A stretch of 64,000 nt of DNA from Trachythela sp. YZ-2020 (GCA_016169945.1 JADLSH010000256.1:682001-746000), one strand, 5' to 3'. Shown: positions 11,512 to 23,722, counted from the stretch's first letter. Notes: generated from the letters alone by a model not told the origin. A program made the numbers and translations.

Positions 11512-11977
11512 ACCCTAAACAAGCAGTCGATTTTCGCCGACGGATACCTCTATAGACAGGGTGGACTCTGAAGCGGACGGTCTACCACACTCGCAGAAAG
11601 TTAATTGCCCTGCCGAAGGCGTTTTGTCAGTACAACGGTTCCTGTCGTGTAAAAAATGCCAAACTAAACTGGTGCCCGATCCAACAAAGAACGTTATCAA
11701 ATGCATCGAGTGCGGAATGGCTCAGTTAAAATCAAAATGTGTCCAGCGTCTAATGGCAAACGTCATGTTTCACAAAGCAGGTTCAACAGTCTCTTTGCTT
11801 CTGTTCGACGACAAGCTGAAACAACTATATGATATCTACAAGCGCCAAACCAACACAGAAGAAACCTTTGACAGTGTTGATGACGATACACTCATGGAGT
11901 TTCTCCTCACTGTGGAAGCCTCCGTATTCTACAATGCGAGAAAGAATGTACTGTTGGTAACAGAAAAAGACAATTAA
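11512..11977 (+). pseudogene. RPA-like protein, C-terminal zinc-ribbon half
   Basis: After the frameshift near 11505, YLTLNKQSIF continues the OB-fold in another frame, and a second shift near 11560 leads to the long frame 11561-11977. This part carries a four-cysteine ribbon, CKKCQTKL..15..CIECG, followed by VMFHKAGSTVSLLLFDDKLKQLYDIY. That is the order of the RPA70 C-terminal domain, a ribbon inserted in an OB-fold. Separation into frames suggests decay, although an unrecognised short intron between 11505 and 11560 is possible. Confidence 0.6.
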
Positions 11978-12009
11978 CGAACTTAACGTCAAAGAAAGAC
12001 AAATACATT

Positions 12010-12204
12010 CATATTATCATGTTCTGTTCTGTTAAAGTGGAAGCTGTACGCTACATGGAGCCACACATTTACATGGACTCTACAATAAAGACAAACAACA
12101 TATTTCATAAAACAAATATACATTTATACCTATATTATGTTCTATTTTGTTAAAGATGTGCTACTGCTTACATGAAGCCATTTACATGGACTTACAATAA
12201 AGCC
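12010..12204 (+). terminator. Duplicated 3' flank with two poly(A) signals
   Basis: Two related segments (about 12010-12092 and 12127-12204) share TTGTTAAAG, TACATGGA.CC and TTACATGGAC, and each ends in ACAATAAAG. These follow the RPA-like stop codon at 11977 by 100-220 bp and are likely polyadenylation signals; transcript data would be needed to confirm this. Confidence 0.45.
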
Positions 12205-12311
12205 ACTATTAATATTACTATTATTGTTATTACTCCTGTTGGGATTCGTATAATGTTGAAACATTTTGAAAATCAACTGCCTCTAAAGACTCTGATTTGA
12301 TCGAGGCGCAC

Positions 12312-12396
12312 CTCGCAAGCCAGGGTCCTCTCCTTTGTACTCCGACAGGGGGGGAAAGACCCTGTTTTGCAAGGTTGCATCCAGCCTTGCTCTGCA
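12312..12396. repeat. Two adjacent hairpins downstream of Helitron
   Basis: CAGGGTC at 12321-12327 pairs with GACCCTG at 12358-12364, and the flanking GCAA/TTGC extends the stem. Immediately after, TTTTGCA can pair with TGCAAAA (about 12364-12396) around an AGG..CCT inner stem. They could mark a mobile element end, but no CTRR terminus follows. Confidence 0.4.
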
Positions 12397-12399
12397 AAA

Positions 12400-13008
12400 C
12401 TGTGTAGGCCTACTTGTGAATGCTTTTTAAGTTTGGCTTTGGACTTCTACTAAACTTTGCATGTGTTAAAAGTTTGTTGTACATCATCATATTATTGCTA
12501 TTAAACTAATTCACTTTACGTTCTTGAAACATACTATTGCTATTAATAAAAACGGATTTAGTTTACTTGTATTTCATATAACAATTTACTTGGACCCTAA
12601 AATGCTCGCAGCAATCCCTACCTTGCAGGTAACCTAGTTGATAGTGTTTATAGCGCCGACGCCTGCTTTCGTTTGGCACGGCTTGTTTTGTTTCGAAATC
12701 TGGATCTGATCCAACTTCTCACTTGAAATGTAACTCAACACTCGACGATATTGTAGCAAGTGATGTCATGATAAATACCAATACATATAAAAAAGTTTCG
12801 TCGCAATTTCTTGCTGCAAATTTTCAATTTATCGCCCCAAGATACTATTTTCCAAACGCAACAATATCACGGAAGACAACAAGCTCCTCAACCACCCGTC
12901 CCTCGGTACAATTTCAATTTAGCTCCCAAAATCTGGGAGCCACGTGACCAGCGTTCTCCAGGGTTTTTTCCTCCCCAAGAGGAAAAAGCCTGGGTACGAG
13001 GTTGCCTT
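12400..13008. other. Region without gene; transposon end at its right side
   Basis: No coding signal is seen. At 12930-13008 the sequence AAATCTGGGAGCCACGTGAC is followed by CCTCCCCAAGAGGAAAAAGC (a short hairpin) and CTGGGTACGAGGTTGCC. The latter resembles the terminal sequence of many cnidarian MITEs (recalled, not searched). Copy A of the low-copy repeat begins exactly after it, so this element probably truncated copy A. Confidence 0.4.
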
Positions 13009-15998
13009 TAGATAAGCACAAGTTCTTTTTCGGTTGTACGGGACCCAATAAACAGTAACTATGCGCTTATTGGAGTTAAGTATCAAATATATTTCGAGCA
13101 CAGAAGTGCATTAAACAAAAGCTGAAGTCAACACAGTATATCAGCTTTACTGGATGGTTGCAGATTGCCAGATATTACTATAATAAACCTAGCCATTGCT
13201 GTTGTAGTGGTTTTAGATACATGTGATCATAATAAATATTACTTAAATTTAGGACTACTGACGTGTCTATGAGCAGAGTTCAGCAAGCATTGCAAGTCAA
13301 TAGTCACACAATCTGTATTCTGTAAATTATACGTATCATTAAAGTCGAAAGCTGGACAGGTATATATTATTAATACGTTATCTACAAGACCTAACTTTTT
13401 TATTTTTATCCTTGAACTGAATCATCAATCATTTCAACAAACCAGGGAACACCATTTTTCTTAATAACATTCTCAATTTGGGGCGAGGGGGTTTGCATGT
13501 AACGTCATGTAATGTACTTCTGGTATGTAATTAAGTATTTTAAGTTCTCCGGCACCTGATGATGGAGCATTCTGATTGGTCAGAATATTAATTTTGAATT
13601 TTTGATTGCTGTAAATTAATGTTGATTTTAATAATAAGCGAATGTATATTGACAATATGTATTGAACTATTACATATGCCTGCTGCCTGGAAGAGTGAAC
13701 AAAGGATTTCAATCGAAAATCTATTTCTTGGTATAGATGTGATAGCAATTATTCCAACTAGATTTGGGATTATATTTACCTTGCATGCTTCGGCGAATAA
13801 GTCCACTAGTCGTATTTTATATATTTACAAGATGTCTGGACGACGATTATATTGGTTTGAACAATTGATAAATACGAGATGCATGAATAGTTGGACACTG
13901 TACTTGAAATGAGATCAAGAGGCAAAAAATACGATATTTTGATTTGCCCTGCATCTAGAATGTTTCTTTACTTTTATGTTCGTCGGCAACCAAAGACGTT
14001 AATATTTTCAGCTGTACAACTTAAAACTGTTCGACAATGAAATTAACAAATTTATTTAAATTACTATTCTCGCTCGCAGTGGGAGACAGTGTTGAAATTA
14101 AAATAATGATTTTCAATTTTGAATCAAACGTAAACAAACGTCGGGGGGAAACTTTCTGAAGTAGCTACATAGTGTTGCTAGGGAACTCTGCTTGCGGCCG
14201 TGGCGGGAAAGCAACTTTATAGAGAAAGCGAAATATTATCTACCATGAATTCTAATACTGACATGTTATTTTATTTCACAACGAATATCTCGCCATCAGC
14301 CCTAAATTCTATTTCATCAGTATAACATCACTACTGTAGTAATATTTAAACAATGATAATATCTGCCGCAAACGAAAAATCTATCTTGCGAATACACAGT
14401 CTCTCAACGTTCGGACCATTTATAAACCATGCAGTTAATATAAACCCGGCTCGATATAAACAATGCTGTTTGCAGACCTAGCTAGCTACAAGGTACAAGC
14501 AAACTGAATAAACTCGAAACCTGAATAGATTTGACTTGCCCGTCTCGCCGATAAATTCTGATGAAGTATAAAACATATATTTTATCAGATGATAAACGAT
14601 GGCATGCCATCTTGACTATGTTTTTGATATATTATCCACATAAAACTAATAATACTATGGTATTAATATACCATGGCAATACCAAAATTATAACGCGTTT
14701 AATCACCGAATGATCCCGACTCATGAGAAAAATAACTAAATTATATACTGTATATAGAGTTTGAAACACAGTTAAATATATTTTAGAACTATATAATATT
14801 TTATCAAGGCAAGAACAGTCAGAGCAATGCTCGAGCGCAAAACATTTTAGCTCAATGCATATTTACCTACTTTTTCGAGCTTACCTTTTATCACAATACC
14901 AAAGAATTGTCACGCATGATTCTTCATTTTCAATAACATTCGCTATTGCGTATTGAAGGCAGTTCTTGAAGCTACAGTATAAAACGAAACTAAATATCAC
15001 GAAATACTTGGAAGTCGTCAACGAATTCTTGGAACTAAGGCGCATAATTTATGCTTAACTATTTCGTTGCCTAATATGGAATAGTAACTGCTGATATTGT
15101 AGAGGGTCGTGAAGGAGGGTAGAAAATCCCAGTTCCAAGCCAAAATTTAGCTCAAATCCCACTTCCCACCCCAATTTTGCCCCAAATCCCAATTAAAAAA
15201 TCTGAAATCCCATTCCTCGGCAGGTTATTTGCAAACGGATAATGACTATGTAAAACCATTGATTATGCAATGTGGATAAACGTACCCCCACCTTCACGGA
15301 AGAAAAAGATGACGACGGGGCTTTTCATATGAGCCGGACTGGCTTGTGCGGCCGCGCGAGGTAATGTCCCATAAATTATTTATATATATATGTTTTCGAG
15401 ATTTCATTCCCTCCTACTGTATTACTGAACAACACTTTCCGTTGACCGAAGCAACATTTTGCTTCCCGGTGTTACGCGAAATTTCTGACCTGCGAAATTT
15501 CTGACTTTTGTATTTCTGCTCATGCGCAGAGATATGCATAATTGATTTTTGCTCATAAATTTCGCCAGTGTTCAAGCTGCAGAGAAGCGTACGTCGTAAA
15601 AGCTTTCTTTACAAGTTAAATCGTCGTTAAATGGCTCTTACAACTGAGATGAGTACTCAAACGAAGATGAGTAAACAAAAGGTATGTACAGGGTGCATCA
15701 AAAAAACTGAGACCTTTAGAAATTATCCTATTGACTTTTAATTAACTTCTCCGTGCATAAAATTCAATTCAATTGTGTTTACGCACCCATGTGTTCAGTA
15801 TAGTACTCAGGCATTCAAATTATAACAATAAGGTGAATTTCTAAAGGTCTCAGTTTTTTTGATACACCCTGTAGAACTTGATTTAGTCAGATCAGATTGT
15901 TGTCTATTATTTTATAAAATTGTGTAAGATGACACTAGACTCACTAGTATATTATTTTCTCTCGTATTTTCAATGCCAAGAAAGAATGCGAATTTGTG
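13009..15998 (+). repeat. Low-copy repeat, copy A (left-truncated)
   Basis: Matches copy B (offset about +3546 at the left) and copy C over almost its whole length. It starts within TTTAGATAAGCACAAG and ends at GAATGCGAATTTGTGTAG. Short open frames inside (for example 13619-13912) recur in all copies but have no recognisable domain, so I do not call them genes. It lacks two insertions present in the other copies, which makes it an empty-site reference. Confidence 0.85.
15689..15871. mobile_element. 183-bp MITE with CAGGGTG inverted repeats, TA target site
   Basis: The left end CAGGGTGCATCAAAAAAACT is the inverse of the right end over about 36 bp, and TA flanks both sides. No coding capacity. 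Terminal sequence and TA duplication suggest the Tc1/mariner (IS630) group. An orthologous copy sits at 19662-19834, so insertion preceded the duplication of A and B. Confidence 0.85.
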
Positions 15999-17736
15999 TA
16001 GAAAAAAAAATGACTGTGACCTTCACTGGGGGGCCCAAAATAGCTTACAAGGGGCAACATGGGGGCTGGGGGGGGGGCTTTGGCCCCTCCAGTACATTAG
16101 TTAAAGGGACAGTCAAAGGGACACGTCAAAGGGACAGTGATCATTTTAATCTTCACGTGACAACAGTAGTGTACATACAAATGTGTGATTTCGTAGTAGA
16201 ATTCCCTCCCAACGTTAGTACGATCTTAACTTAACGCGATGCTAAACTTATCAAAACCACATTATTTCTTCCTTCATTAGGTCTGTAAAAGGCATGCATG
16301 CTTTGACCAACCCTTTAATCGCAAATATCTGTCTCGTTTCGCTGGGTATACCATATCGCGACGGGACGTGAGCTACCATGTTTCAACTTGGAATCAATCA
16401 TTTATCGCTTTAGTCTCTCAAATCATAGCGATTTCGTTTTGAGTGATATTATAGTTGATATTAGTGAGAACTGAAGAATGTATAATTCTCGAGATGAGAC
16501 TGACATTAATCGCAAATGTCTCATCAAGAAACACGTGGTTGTCCTTTGGCTTTAGATAAGCACAAGTTGTTTTTCGGTTGTACGGGACCCAATAAACAGT
16601 AACTAAGCGCTTATTGGAGTTAAGTATCAAATATATTTCGAGCACACGGAAGTGTATTAAACAAAAGTTGAAGTCAACACAGTATATCAGCTTTACCGGA
16701 TGGTTGCAGATTGCCAGATACTACCATAATAAACCAAGCCATTGCTGTTGTAGTGATTTTAGATACATGTGATCATAATAAATATTACTTAAATTTAGGA
16801 CTACTGACGAGTCTATGAGCAGAGTTCAGCAAGCATTGCAAGTCAATAGTCACACAATCTGTATTCTGTAAATTATCCGTATCATTAAAGTCGAAAGCTG
16901 GACAGGTATATATTATTAATACGTTATCTACAAGATCTAACTTTTTTATTTTTATCCTTGAACTGGTTTATCAATCATTTCAACAAACCAGGGAACACCA
17001 TTTTTCTTAATAACATTCTCAATTTGGGGCGAGGGGGTTTGCATGTAACGTCGTGTAATGTACTTCTGGTATGTAATTGAAGTATTTTAAGTTCTCCGGC
17101 ACCTGATGATGGAGCATTCTGATTGGTCAGAATATTAATTTTGAATTTTTGATTGACGGGAAATTAATGTTGATTTTAATAATAAGCGAATGTATATTGA
17201 CAATATGTATTGAACTATTATATATGCCTGCTGCCTGAAAGAGTGAACAAAGGATTTCAATCGAAAATCTATTTCTATTGTGATAGCAATTATTCCAACT
17301 GGATTTGGGATTATATTTACTTTGCATGCTTCGGCGAATAAGTCCACTAGTCTTATTTTATATATTTACAAGATGTCTGGACGACGATTATATTGGTTTG
17401 AACAATTGATAAATACGAGATGCATCAATAGTTGGACACTGTACTTGAAATGAGATCAAGAGGCAAAAAATACGATATTTTGATTTGCCCTGAATCTAGA
17501 ATGTTTCTTTACTTTTATGTTCGTCGGCGACCAAACGACGTTAATATTTTCAGCTGTGCAGAAAACCGGAAGTCGATAAGCAAATTAAAACTGATTGGAC
17601 AATGAATTAACAAATGTATTTAATTATTATTCTCGCTCGCAGTGGCAGACAGTATTGAAATTGAAATAATGATTTTCAATTTTGAATCAAACGTAAACAA
17701 ACGTCGAGGGGAAACTTTCTCAGTGCTGTAGCTATA

Positions 17737-18062
17737 CAGGGTGTCCCCCCAAAAGTCCCCCTTTAGAAATCACTCTTGTGCGTTATTATACCTTTGGGAA
17801 TTGAATTGAATTGAATTATACATGAACCGCGGAAGTATTTACAAATAATGTAACGCGACGTATAAGTTGTTACGACAAATACTCGTTGCTCTGTAGTCAG
17901 TTGAACCATTCTTACTCGAACTGAGGGTAAGATGAATTTGTAATTTAACATTTTTGTGTTGCTGTTCGTTTTAGAAGCTATTTTAAATTCCCAGAGGTAT
18001 AACAACGCACGTTTAACAACAAAAGAGTGATTTATATAGGGGGACTTTTTTGGGACACACTG
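17737..18062. mobile_element. 326-bp MITE, CAGGGTGTCCC inverted repeats
   Basis: Left end CAGGGTGTCCCCCCAAAAGT pairs with right end ACTTTTTTGGGACACACTG, with TA on both sides. Copy A reads GTAGCTACATAGTG and copy C GTAGCTATATAGTG at the same place, so both are empty sites and define this insertion exactly. Confidence 0.9.
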
Positions 18063-19661
18063 TACACTGTAGTGTTGTTAGAGAACTCTGTTTGCGGCCG
18101 TGGCGGGAAAGGCGAAAACTACACAGCAACGTTTAAATATAGAGAAAGCGAAATATTATCTACCATGAATTATAATATTACTGATATGTTATTTTATTTC
18201 ACAATGAATATCTCGCAAATCAGCCCTAAATTCTATTTCATACAACATCACTACCCTAATAATATTTAAACAATGATAATGTCTGCCCCAAATGAGAAAT
18301 CTATCTTGCGAATACACAGTCTCTCAACGTTCGGACCATTAAATATAAACCATGCAGTTAATATAAACCCTCGATATAAACAATGCTTTTTGCAGACTTA
18401 GCTAGCTACAAGGTACAAGCCAACTGAAGGAACTCGAAACCTGAATAGATTTGACTTGCTCGTCTCGCCGAGAAATTCTGATCAAATACAGAACATATAT
18501 TTTATCAGATGATAAACGATGGCATGCCATCTTGACTATGTTTTTGCTATATTATCCACACAAATTAATAATACTATGGTATTAATATACCATAACAATA
18601 CCGAAATTATAACGCGTTTAAATGAGCAAAATAACTACATTATATACTATATAATTATAGAGTTTTGAAACACAGTTAAATATATTTTAGAACTATATAA
18701 TGTTTTATCAAGGCAAGAGGAGTCAGAGCAATGCTCGCGTGCAAAACATTCTAGCTTAGCTTTTTCAAGTTTTTCTGTTTTCTCAATGCATATTTACCTA
18801 CTTTTTCGAGCTTACCTTTTATCACAATACCAAAGAATTGTCACGCATGATTCTTCATTTTCAATAACATTCGTTATTGTGTATTGAAGGCAGTTCTTGA
18901 AGCTACAGTATAAAACGAAACTAAATATCATGAAATACTTAGAAGTCGTCAACGAATTCTTGGAACTAGGGCGCATAATTTATGCTGAACTATTTCGTTG
19001 CCTAATATGGAATAGTAACTGCTGATATTGTGGAGGGTCGTGAAGGAGGGTAGCAAATCCCAGTTCCCAGCCAAAATTTAGGTCAAATCCCACTTGCCAG
19101 CCCAATTTTGCCCCAAATCCCAATTACAAAATCTGAAATTGCATTCCTCGACAGGCTATATTTGCAAACTGATGATGTAAAACCATTGATTATGTCACTT
19201 AGATTAACGAACCCCCACCTACTCTGAAGAAAAAGATGACGACGTGGCTTTTCATATGAGCCGGACTGGCCCTGTAAATCGGACTGCCTTGCGCGGCCAC
19301 GCGAGGTAATGTCCCATAAATTATTTATATATATATATATATGTTTTCGAGATTTCATTCCCTCCTTACTGTATTACTGAACAACACATTCCGTTGACCG
19401 AAGCAAAATTTTGCTTCCCGGTGTTACGTGAAATTTCTGACCTGAGAAATTTCTGACTTTTTTATTTCTGGTCATGCGCAGAGATATGCATAATTGATTT
19501 TTGCTCATAAATTTCGCACGTGTTCAAGCTGCAGAGAAGCGTGCGTCGTAAAAGCTTTCTTTACAAGTTAAATCGTCGTTAAATGGCTCTTATAACTGAG
19601 ACTGCTGTTAACATTGCATCGATAAAGCCTCAAACGAAGATGAGTAAACAAAAGGTATGTA

Positions 19662-19834
19662 CAGGGTGTATAAAAAAACTGAGACCTTTAGAAATTATCC
19701 TATTGACTTTTAATTAACTTCTCCGTGCATAAAATTCGATTCAATTGTGCTTACGCACCCATGGGTTCAGTATAGTACTCAGGCATAACAATAAGGTGAA
19801 TTTCTAAAGGTCTCAGTTTTTTTTATACAACCTG
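19662..19834. mobile_element. 173-bp MITE, same family as 15689-15871
   Basis: Same terminal inverted repeats and TA flanks as the copy at 15689; the right terminus is slightly decayed (ACAACCTG in place of ACACCCTG), and there is a small internal deletion. Confidence 0.85.
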
Positions 19835-21329
19835 TAGAACTTGATTTAGTCAGATCAGATTGTTGTCCATTACTTTATAAAATTGTGTAAGATGACACTA
19901 GACTCACTAGTATATTATTTTCTCCCGTATTTTCAATGCCAAGAAAGAATGCGAACTTGTGTAGGAGAAAAATCACTCACTAGCAGTATTATATGGTTAG
20001 TTTATTAAAAAATGTTCTTGGTATGTCATAAAAATAGGTTTCTGTGCAAGATGTTCTGGAGTTCCTGAAGTCAGGACGCCAGATTCCTGCACACTTCGCC
20101 AATCAGGAAAAGGCCACGAGGAGAAAAACCTTCCACGCGCTTTCAGAATTCTCAAGAAACTTTGTGTATGAAGGTATCATAGTAACCTAGCTCCCAAGGC
20201 GTTTTCTTATTAAACGTGCATGATTTTTTGTTTATTAAAAATGTTTTTGAAATTTTGTTTTTTAATAATATTTTCCAGGCTGCTGCCTACCATCCCCGAA
20301 CAAATGGTCAAGATGAGCGCATCAATGTTACCCTGAAACGTCATCTCTCAAAGGTAATAATAATCTTAGTAGATTTTAAAATATCTTTAATATTGTAGTT
20401 ACCAGATGATAGTGTTGATCTCTGATAATTTAATATTGTAGTATGTTCTAACTACTTTGCTTTAATGGCATCCAATAAACATTCATATATATGCAAATGA
20501 AGAATTGCAAGAACTTAATATGTTATGATTTGATAGCATTCTGTACTTATTGTAGATGGTCAATGAACAGCAAGATGACAGGGACCTGTTCATAGACCAA
20601 GCATGTTGGGGTGTTCGTTCCTCATACAATGAGTCAACAAAACATACCCCATACGAAGTCATGCATATAAGGACGCCACGATTCCCATCTGAACTGCCTG
20701 AAGAGGAAGCTCACCCCTATTAGTCTGGAAGAGCCCACCCCTAATGAAGTGGCTGACTATGTCCGAAACAAACAGGAACAGCTCATTACAGTGGAAGCCA
20801 AGGTATGTTGCAACCAACAAAACAATAAAATTCATTTACAGTGTGGATTGTGATAGGTATTAGCCTTGAAAGAAATGGTGTACATATTTTCTAGAAAATG
20901 TTGCACACAACGTTACCCCTTCAACAGTGTTGTTATGTATTATTTCTCATAATACTGCATGTACTGTACCACAGGTATTTAAACTTAGAGTCTAAATTGT
21001 TCTGTTGTCAGGTTACTGCTAATAACACACAGGCGAAAGAAAAAATGAAGAAATATTATAAGTTGAAGAAGATGAAAGGATTTAAAGCCTATAAATTTCA
21101 TATTGGTCAAGCTGTCATGAAGGCTAATCCGAAAAAGCTTGGAGGCCGAAAGGGTGACCGCATGACCTCTGATTGGCTTAGTGGTTATGTTGTCGAAACG
21201 TTGACGGATCAACAAGTTGTGTTGCGCAATGTCAAGACCAATAAGGTTTTGAAAAGTATCAGCCATGTTCACATTAAACCATTCAGAGAAAGAGGTGTTG
21301 CAGGTGATGATGTGGGAGGTGCTGACCAG

Positions 21330-21640
21330 GTAGAAAGTGTTGGTGATGAGCTGGAAAGTGACCAAGTAGTGAGTGAAAATGGTGACGAGGTAGCTGGTGT
21401 TAGTGATGAGGTTGGTGGTATTGGTGGTAAGATTGTTAGTGGTAGGGTTGCTGGTGTTAGTGATGAGGTTGCTGGTGTTAGTGGTAGGGTTGCTGGTGTT
21501 AGTGGAAAGGTTGGTGGTAAGGTTGCTGACGTGAGTGGAAAGGTTGCTGATGTGAGTGGAAAGGTTGCAGTTGTTAGTGATGAGGTTGCGGTTGTTAGTG
21601 ATGAGGTTGCTAAGTTTTCTGATCAAGTCGAACACTTAAA
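21330..21640 (+). repeat. Gly-Val-Ser coding tandem repeat in the Ginger-like gene
   Basis: Degenerate repeats of about 21 nt (GTTGCTGGTGTTAGTGATGA) encode units such as VAGVSDE and VADVSGK. They lie between the GPY/F-like domain and the Ulp1 segment and form a low-complexity linker. The complementary strand is also open (20985-21635), but that frame is only its Thr/Asn-rich shadow. Confidence 0.8.
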
Positions 21641-21879
21641 GCTACTGGCTAGGAGAGCAAAACAACTGTTCCTCATTTTATGCCTGGCTGGTTATCTCAC
21701 AGGGTAAGTTAGACTTTGTTTTGCACAGTTGGTATAGCTGGATGTTAATAGTACTTACTATATACAAGCAAACGTGTTTGAGAGACCCTTATTGCCGCAA
21801 TTCTGGCAATTAATACACCAGGCAGAAATCTTAATATCGACACCTTACTTACTAATATGTTATTGTTTACCATGTATAG

Positions 21880-22713
21880 GTCATTGATGCTTATTTCTGG
21901 AGTATGGCAGAGGAGACATGTGGGACTGAATGCTACATTTCGCAGATAGTCCAAAACAATTGTAGCACTAGACGTACATGGTCCAACATCAATTTTAGTG
22001 TGATCGAGAAGATCCTGCTTCCCATCAACTCTACTCAAAACCACTGGACATTATTGGTTAGTATTAATCTAAGTATGCCTGTTCGTATGTAGGCTAGTGT
22101 TTGATACTCTGGGTACAAGGTTGGGTTAGCATATGGAGAGACAGGTGATCTTATTATTTAGCATAACCAGAATATTCATCAAACTCGATTTTGCACAGGT
22201 GTTAGACAAAGAGTCAAAACAAAGAATATACATTGACCCTCTCAAGAGTGGACAGAACCAAATTGATGGATCATATTAACAAATTAAGGTATTGTACAGT
22301 ACAGTCCAATATCCACAGGATACTAGATTTTATGTTTGGATATACCGGTAGATATCATTTCATTGGTATCCCAATGAGACACTCAAAAACTTTCAAGATA
22401 CATTACAATACCAAGGAAAATAATTTTTTAATGTTAAATTGATACATTGTTGAATAAAAACAGCTTTGTTACCTATGGCTGGGATATTGATTCAAAATCC
22501 TGGTACATCCTTCTTGGATAATGCTCAAAAATGTAAATTTCACACCCTGAATTACCATAAACACTTAAAAAAGTGCAAACAATATTAAACTTTTGATCTT
22601 CTAGTGATTTGGTTAAAATCAAAGCTAACTGGGATGTGACTTCATGGCGATGCCTGCAACCTAGCCACTGTAGACAGCTTGATAGCTAGAACTGTGGCAT
22701 ACATGTTTGCTAT
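21880..22713 (+). pseudogene. Ulp1/SENP-like protease segment (three exons)
   Basis: C48 peptidases process or remove SUMO-like proteins. The previous exon ends AGYLTG and this one opens VIDAYFWSMAEE, resembling the W-L-x-D-x-V-I-x-x-Y start of the family. INSTQNHWTLL (ending 22056) has the catalytic His. RIYIDPL (exon from 22199) has the catalytic Asp. CRQLDS-stop-NCGIHVCYV (exon 22605-22713) has the oxyanion Gln and the nucleophile Cys (TGT at 22693-22695). The TAG at 22687-22689 lies two codons before that Cys, so the triad is complete but the reading frame is not. Confidence 0.72.
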
Positions 22714-23173
22714 GTGAGTATTTTAAAGATAAATTTTTAAACATAATACATATTTTTATAGAGATTTAAATGTAGATTCTTAGATTATAGGACAATATAT
22801 GCAGTGTAGTCTTTTGACACCGTACAATGTATATGTATGTTAATTTAGCCTAATTTTGCCATTTCCACCATATTAACAGTGTTCAGTTTGTAATTTGACA
22901 TGTAATTTAACCATATAATATTTTACTATGAACATTTTATAGTTTACACACTGTCTCATCCAAGGAGTATATAAATTATGACAAAACAAGTTAATATGTC
23001 TACTCAGCACAAAGACATATTGTCAACCATATGTGGGTCTTATGATTATGTTAACAGGTAAATCAGACTGTTTGTATTGTTTCACAATATACCAATCAGC
23101 AAAATTAATCTGGGATAAAAACATAATTATGTGCAGCAAAGTCAAATAATGTACAATATATTTTTTGTCACAG

Positions 23174-23324
23174 TGGAAGAAATCCAGGTGTCTGCAAAAT
23201 CTGCAGGAAAGATGGTGGTGATAACTGCCTGGGTTGTCACCAATGTGGTCAATTTTTTCATGCAAACTGCATTGGCGTGGACTTTGCAACTACCAACGGA
23301 AATCTTTCTGAATGTGAAATATAA
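23174..23324 (+). pseudogene. PHD-finger exon, incomplete
   Basis: After an AG acceptor the frame reads GVCKICRKDGGDNCLGCHQC followed by GQFFHANCIGVDF. Cysteine and histidine spacing fits a C4HC3 PHD finger, a chromatin-reading zinc fold. The frame stops at 23322-23324 after SECEI, before the final Cys pair is complete, so either the last part was lost or it lay on another exon. Confidence 0.65.
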
Positions 23325-23394
23325 ACATCTTATCACCTGACTGTCCAGTGCGCCATTGTTAAAATATAAATGCCGAACACTTTTATTCATATTC

Positions 23395-23722
23395 TTTTTT
23401 TTTTTTATTCATATTATTCAGCTCACTCCCCATTGGGGCTTTTCAGTGACCGATTACATCAAGTATCTAGCTTACTATATCATGTACCTACATTATTTAT
23501 TTTTACAATTGTGATATTACTTTCCTAATCTGTTTATCCTAACCCACCCAGTCAACTTTCCTTGTGGGAGTGCCCGGAGAAAACCCACGACTTTCGACAG
23601 AGCGTTGACTCACTCTTTGCACATGAGTGCGATGAGCATAGTCCTCAACGAGAAACGAACTCAAGAGACTCAGAGGTGAAAGGCGCTTGCTCTGACGACT
23701 GCACCACCGAAGCCCCTATACT
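23395..23722 (-). mobile_element. tRNA-derived SINE
   Basis: On the minus strand the head (from about 23722) reads GGTGGTGCAGTCGTCAGAGC, a tRNA-like A box, followed by GAGTTCGTTTCTCG, a B-box-like segment. A central part contains GTGGGTTTTCTCCGGGCACT, and there is a T-rich/A-rich tail at 23390-23406. This layout is typical of animal tRNA-derived SINEs. Confidence 0.65.

Larger units (their letters stand above)
5005..11977 (+). mobile_element. Autonomous-type Helitron, decayed; termini not resolved
   Basis: OTU protease, Rep/helicase and an RPA-like ssDNA-binding protein lie in series on one strand, which is the gene set reported for some animal Helitrons (rolling-circle DNA transposons). The tandem arrays at 3839-4990 and the duplicated 3' flank at 12010-12204 probably belong to it. 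I could not identify a 5' TC or a 3' CTRR end with a hairpin convincingly. Several frameshifts make this copy non-functional. Confidence 0.8.
16014..19965 (+). repeat. Low-copy repeat, copy B (most complete)
   Basis: Begins GACCTTCACTGGGGGGCCCA and ends GAATGCGAACTTGTGTAGG; it lies head to tail with copy A about 15 bp away. Its left 540 bp are missing from copy A but present in copy C. A 326-bp MITE is inserted at 17737. I find no long coding frame and no clear terminal inverted repeats, so whether the unit is a mobile element or a segmental duplication is open. Confidence 0.85.
20038..23324 (+). pseudogene. Ginger-like integrase transposon gene: integrase end, GPY/F, Ulp1, PHD
   Basis: Reading through probable GT..AG introns gives domains in the order described for Ginger1-type DNA transposons and related host integrase genes. 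Exons: 20038-20173 (VSVQDVLEFLKSGRQIP); 20279-20353 (YHPRTNGQDER, which holds the last acidic residue of the DDE triad); 20556-20802; 21012-21703 (GPY/F-like KFHIGQAVMKANPKK..SDWLSGYVVE, then Gly-Val-Ser repeats); 21880-22056, 22199-22258 and 22605-22713 (Ulp1); 23174-23324 (PHD). The zinc finger and first two catalytic acids of the integrase are absent. There is a frameshift near 20720 (EEAHPY then PISLEEP), a phase mismatch at 21703/21880 and a nonsense codon in Ulp1. The gene is dead, though its splice sites remain mostly intact. Confidence 0.75.

Noticed and set aside
12312..12440. 3' terminus of the Helitron
   Set aside because: Hairpins are present, but no CTRR followed by T is found at the expected distance.
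13619..13912. Conserved gene present in three copies (also near 17163 and 26989)
   Set aside because: The repetition comes from the low-copy repeat; the frame differs in length and start among copies (interrupted in copy B) and has no recognisable domain.
20985..21635. Minus-strand Thr/Asn-rich 216-residue protein
   Set aside because: It is the complement of the Gly-Val-Ser repeat exon of the Ginger-like gene.
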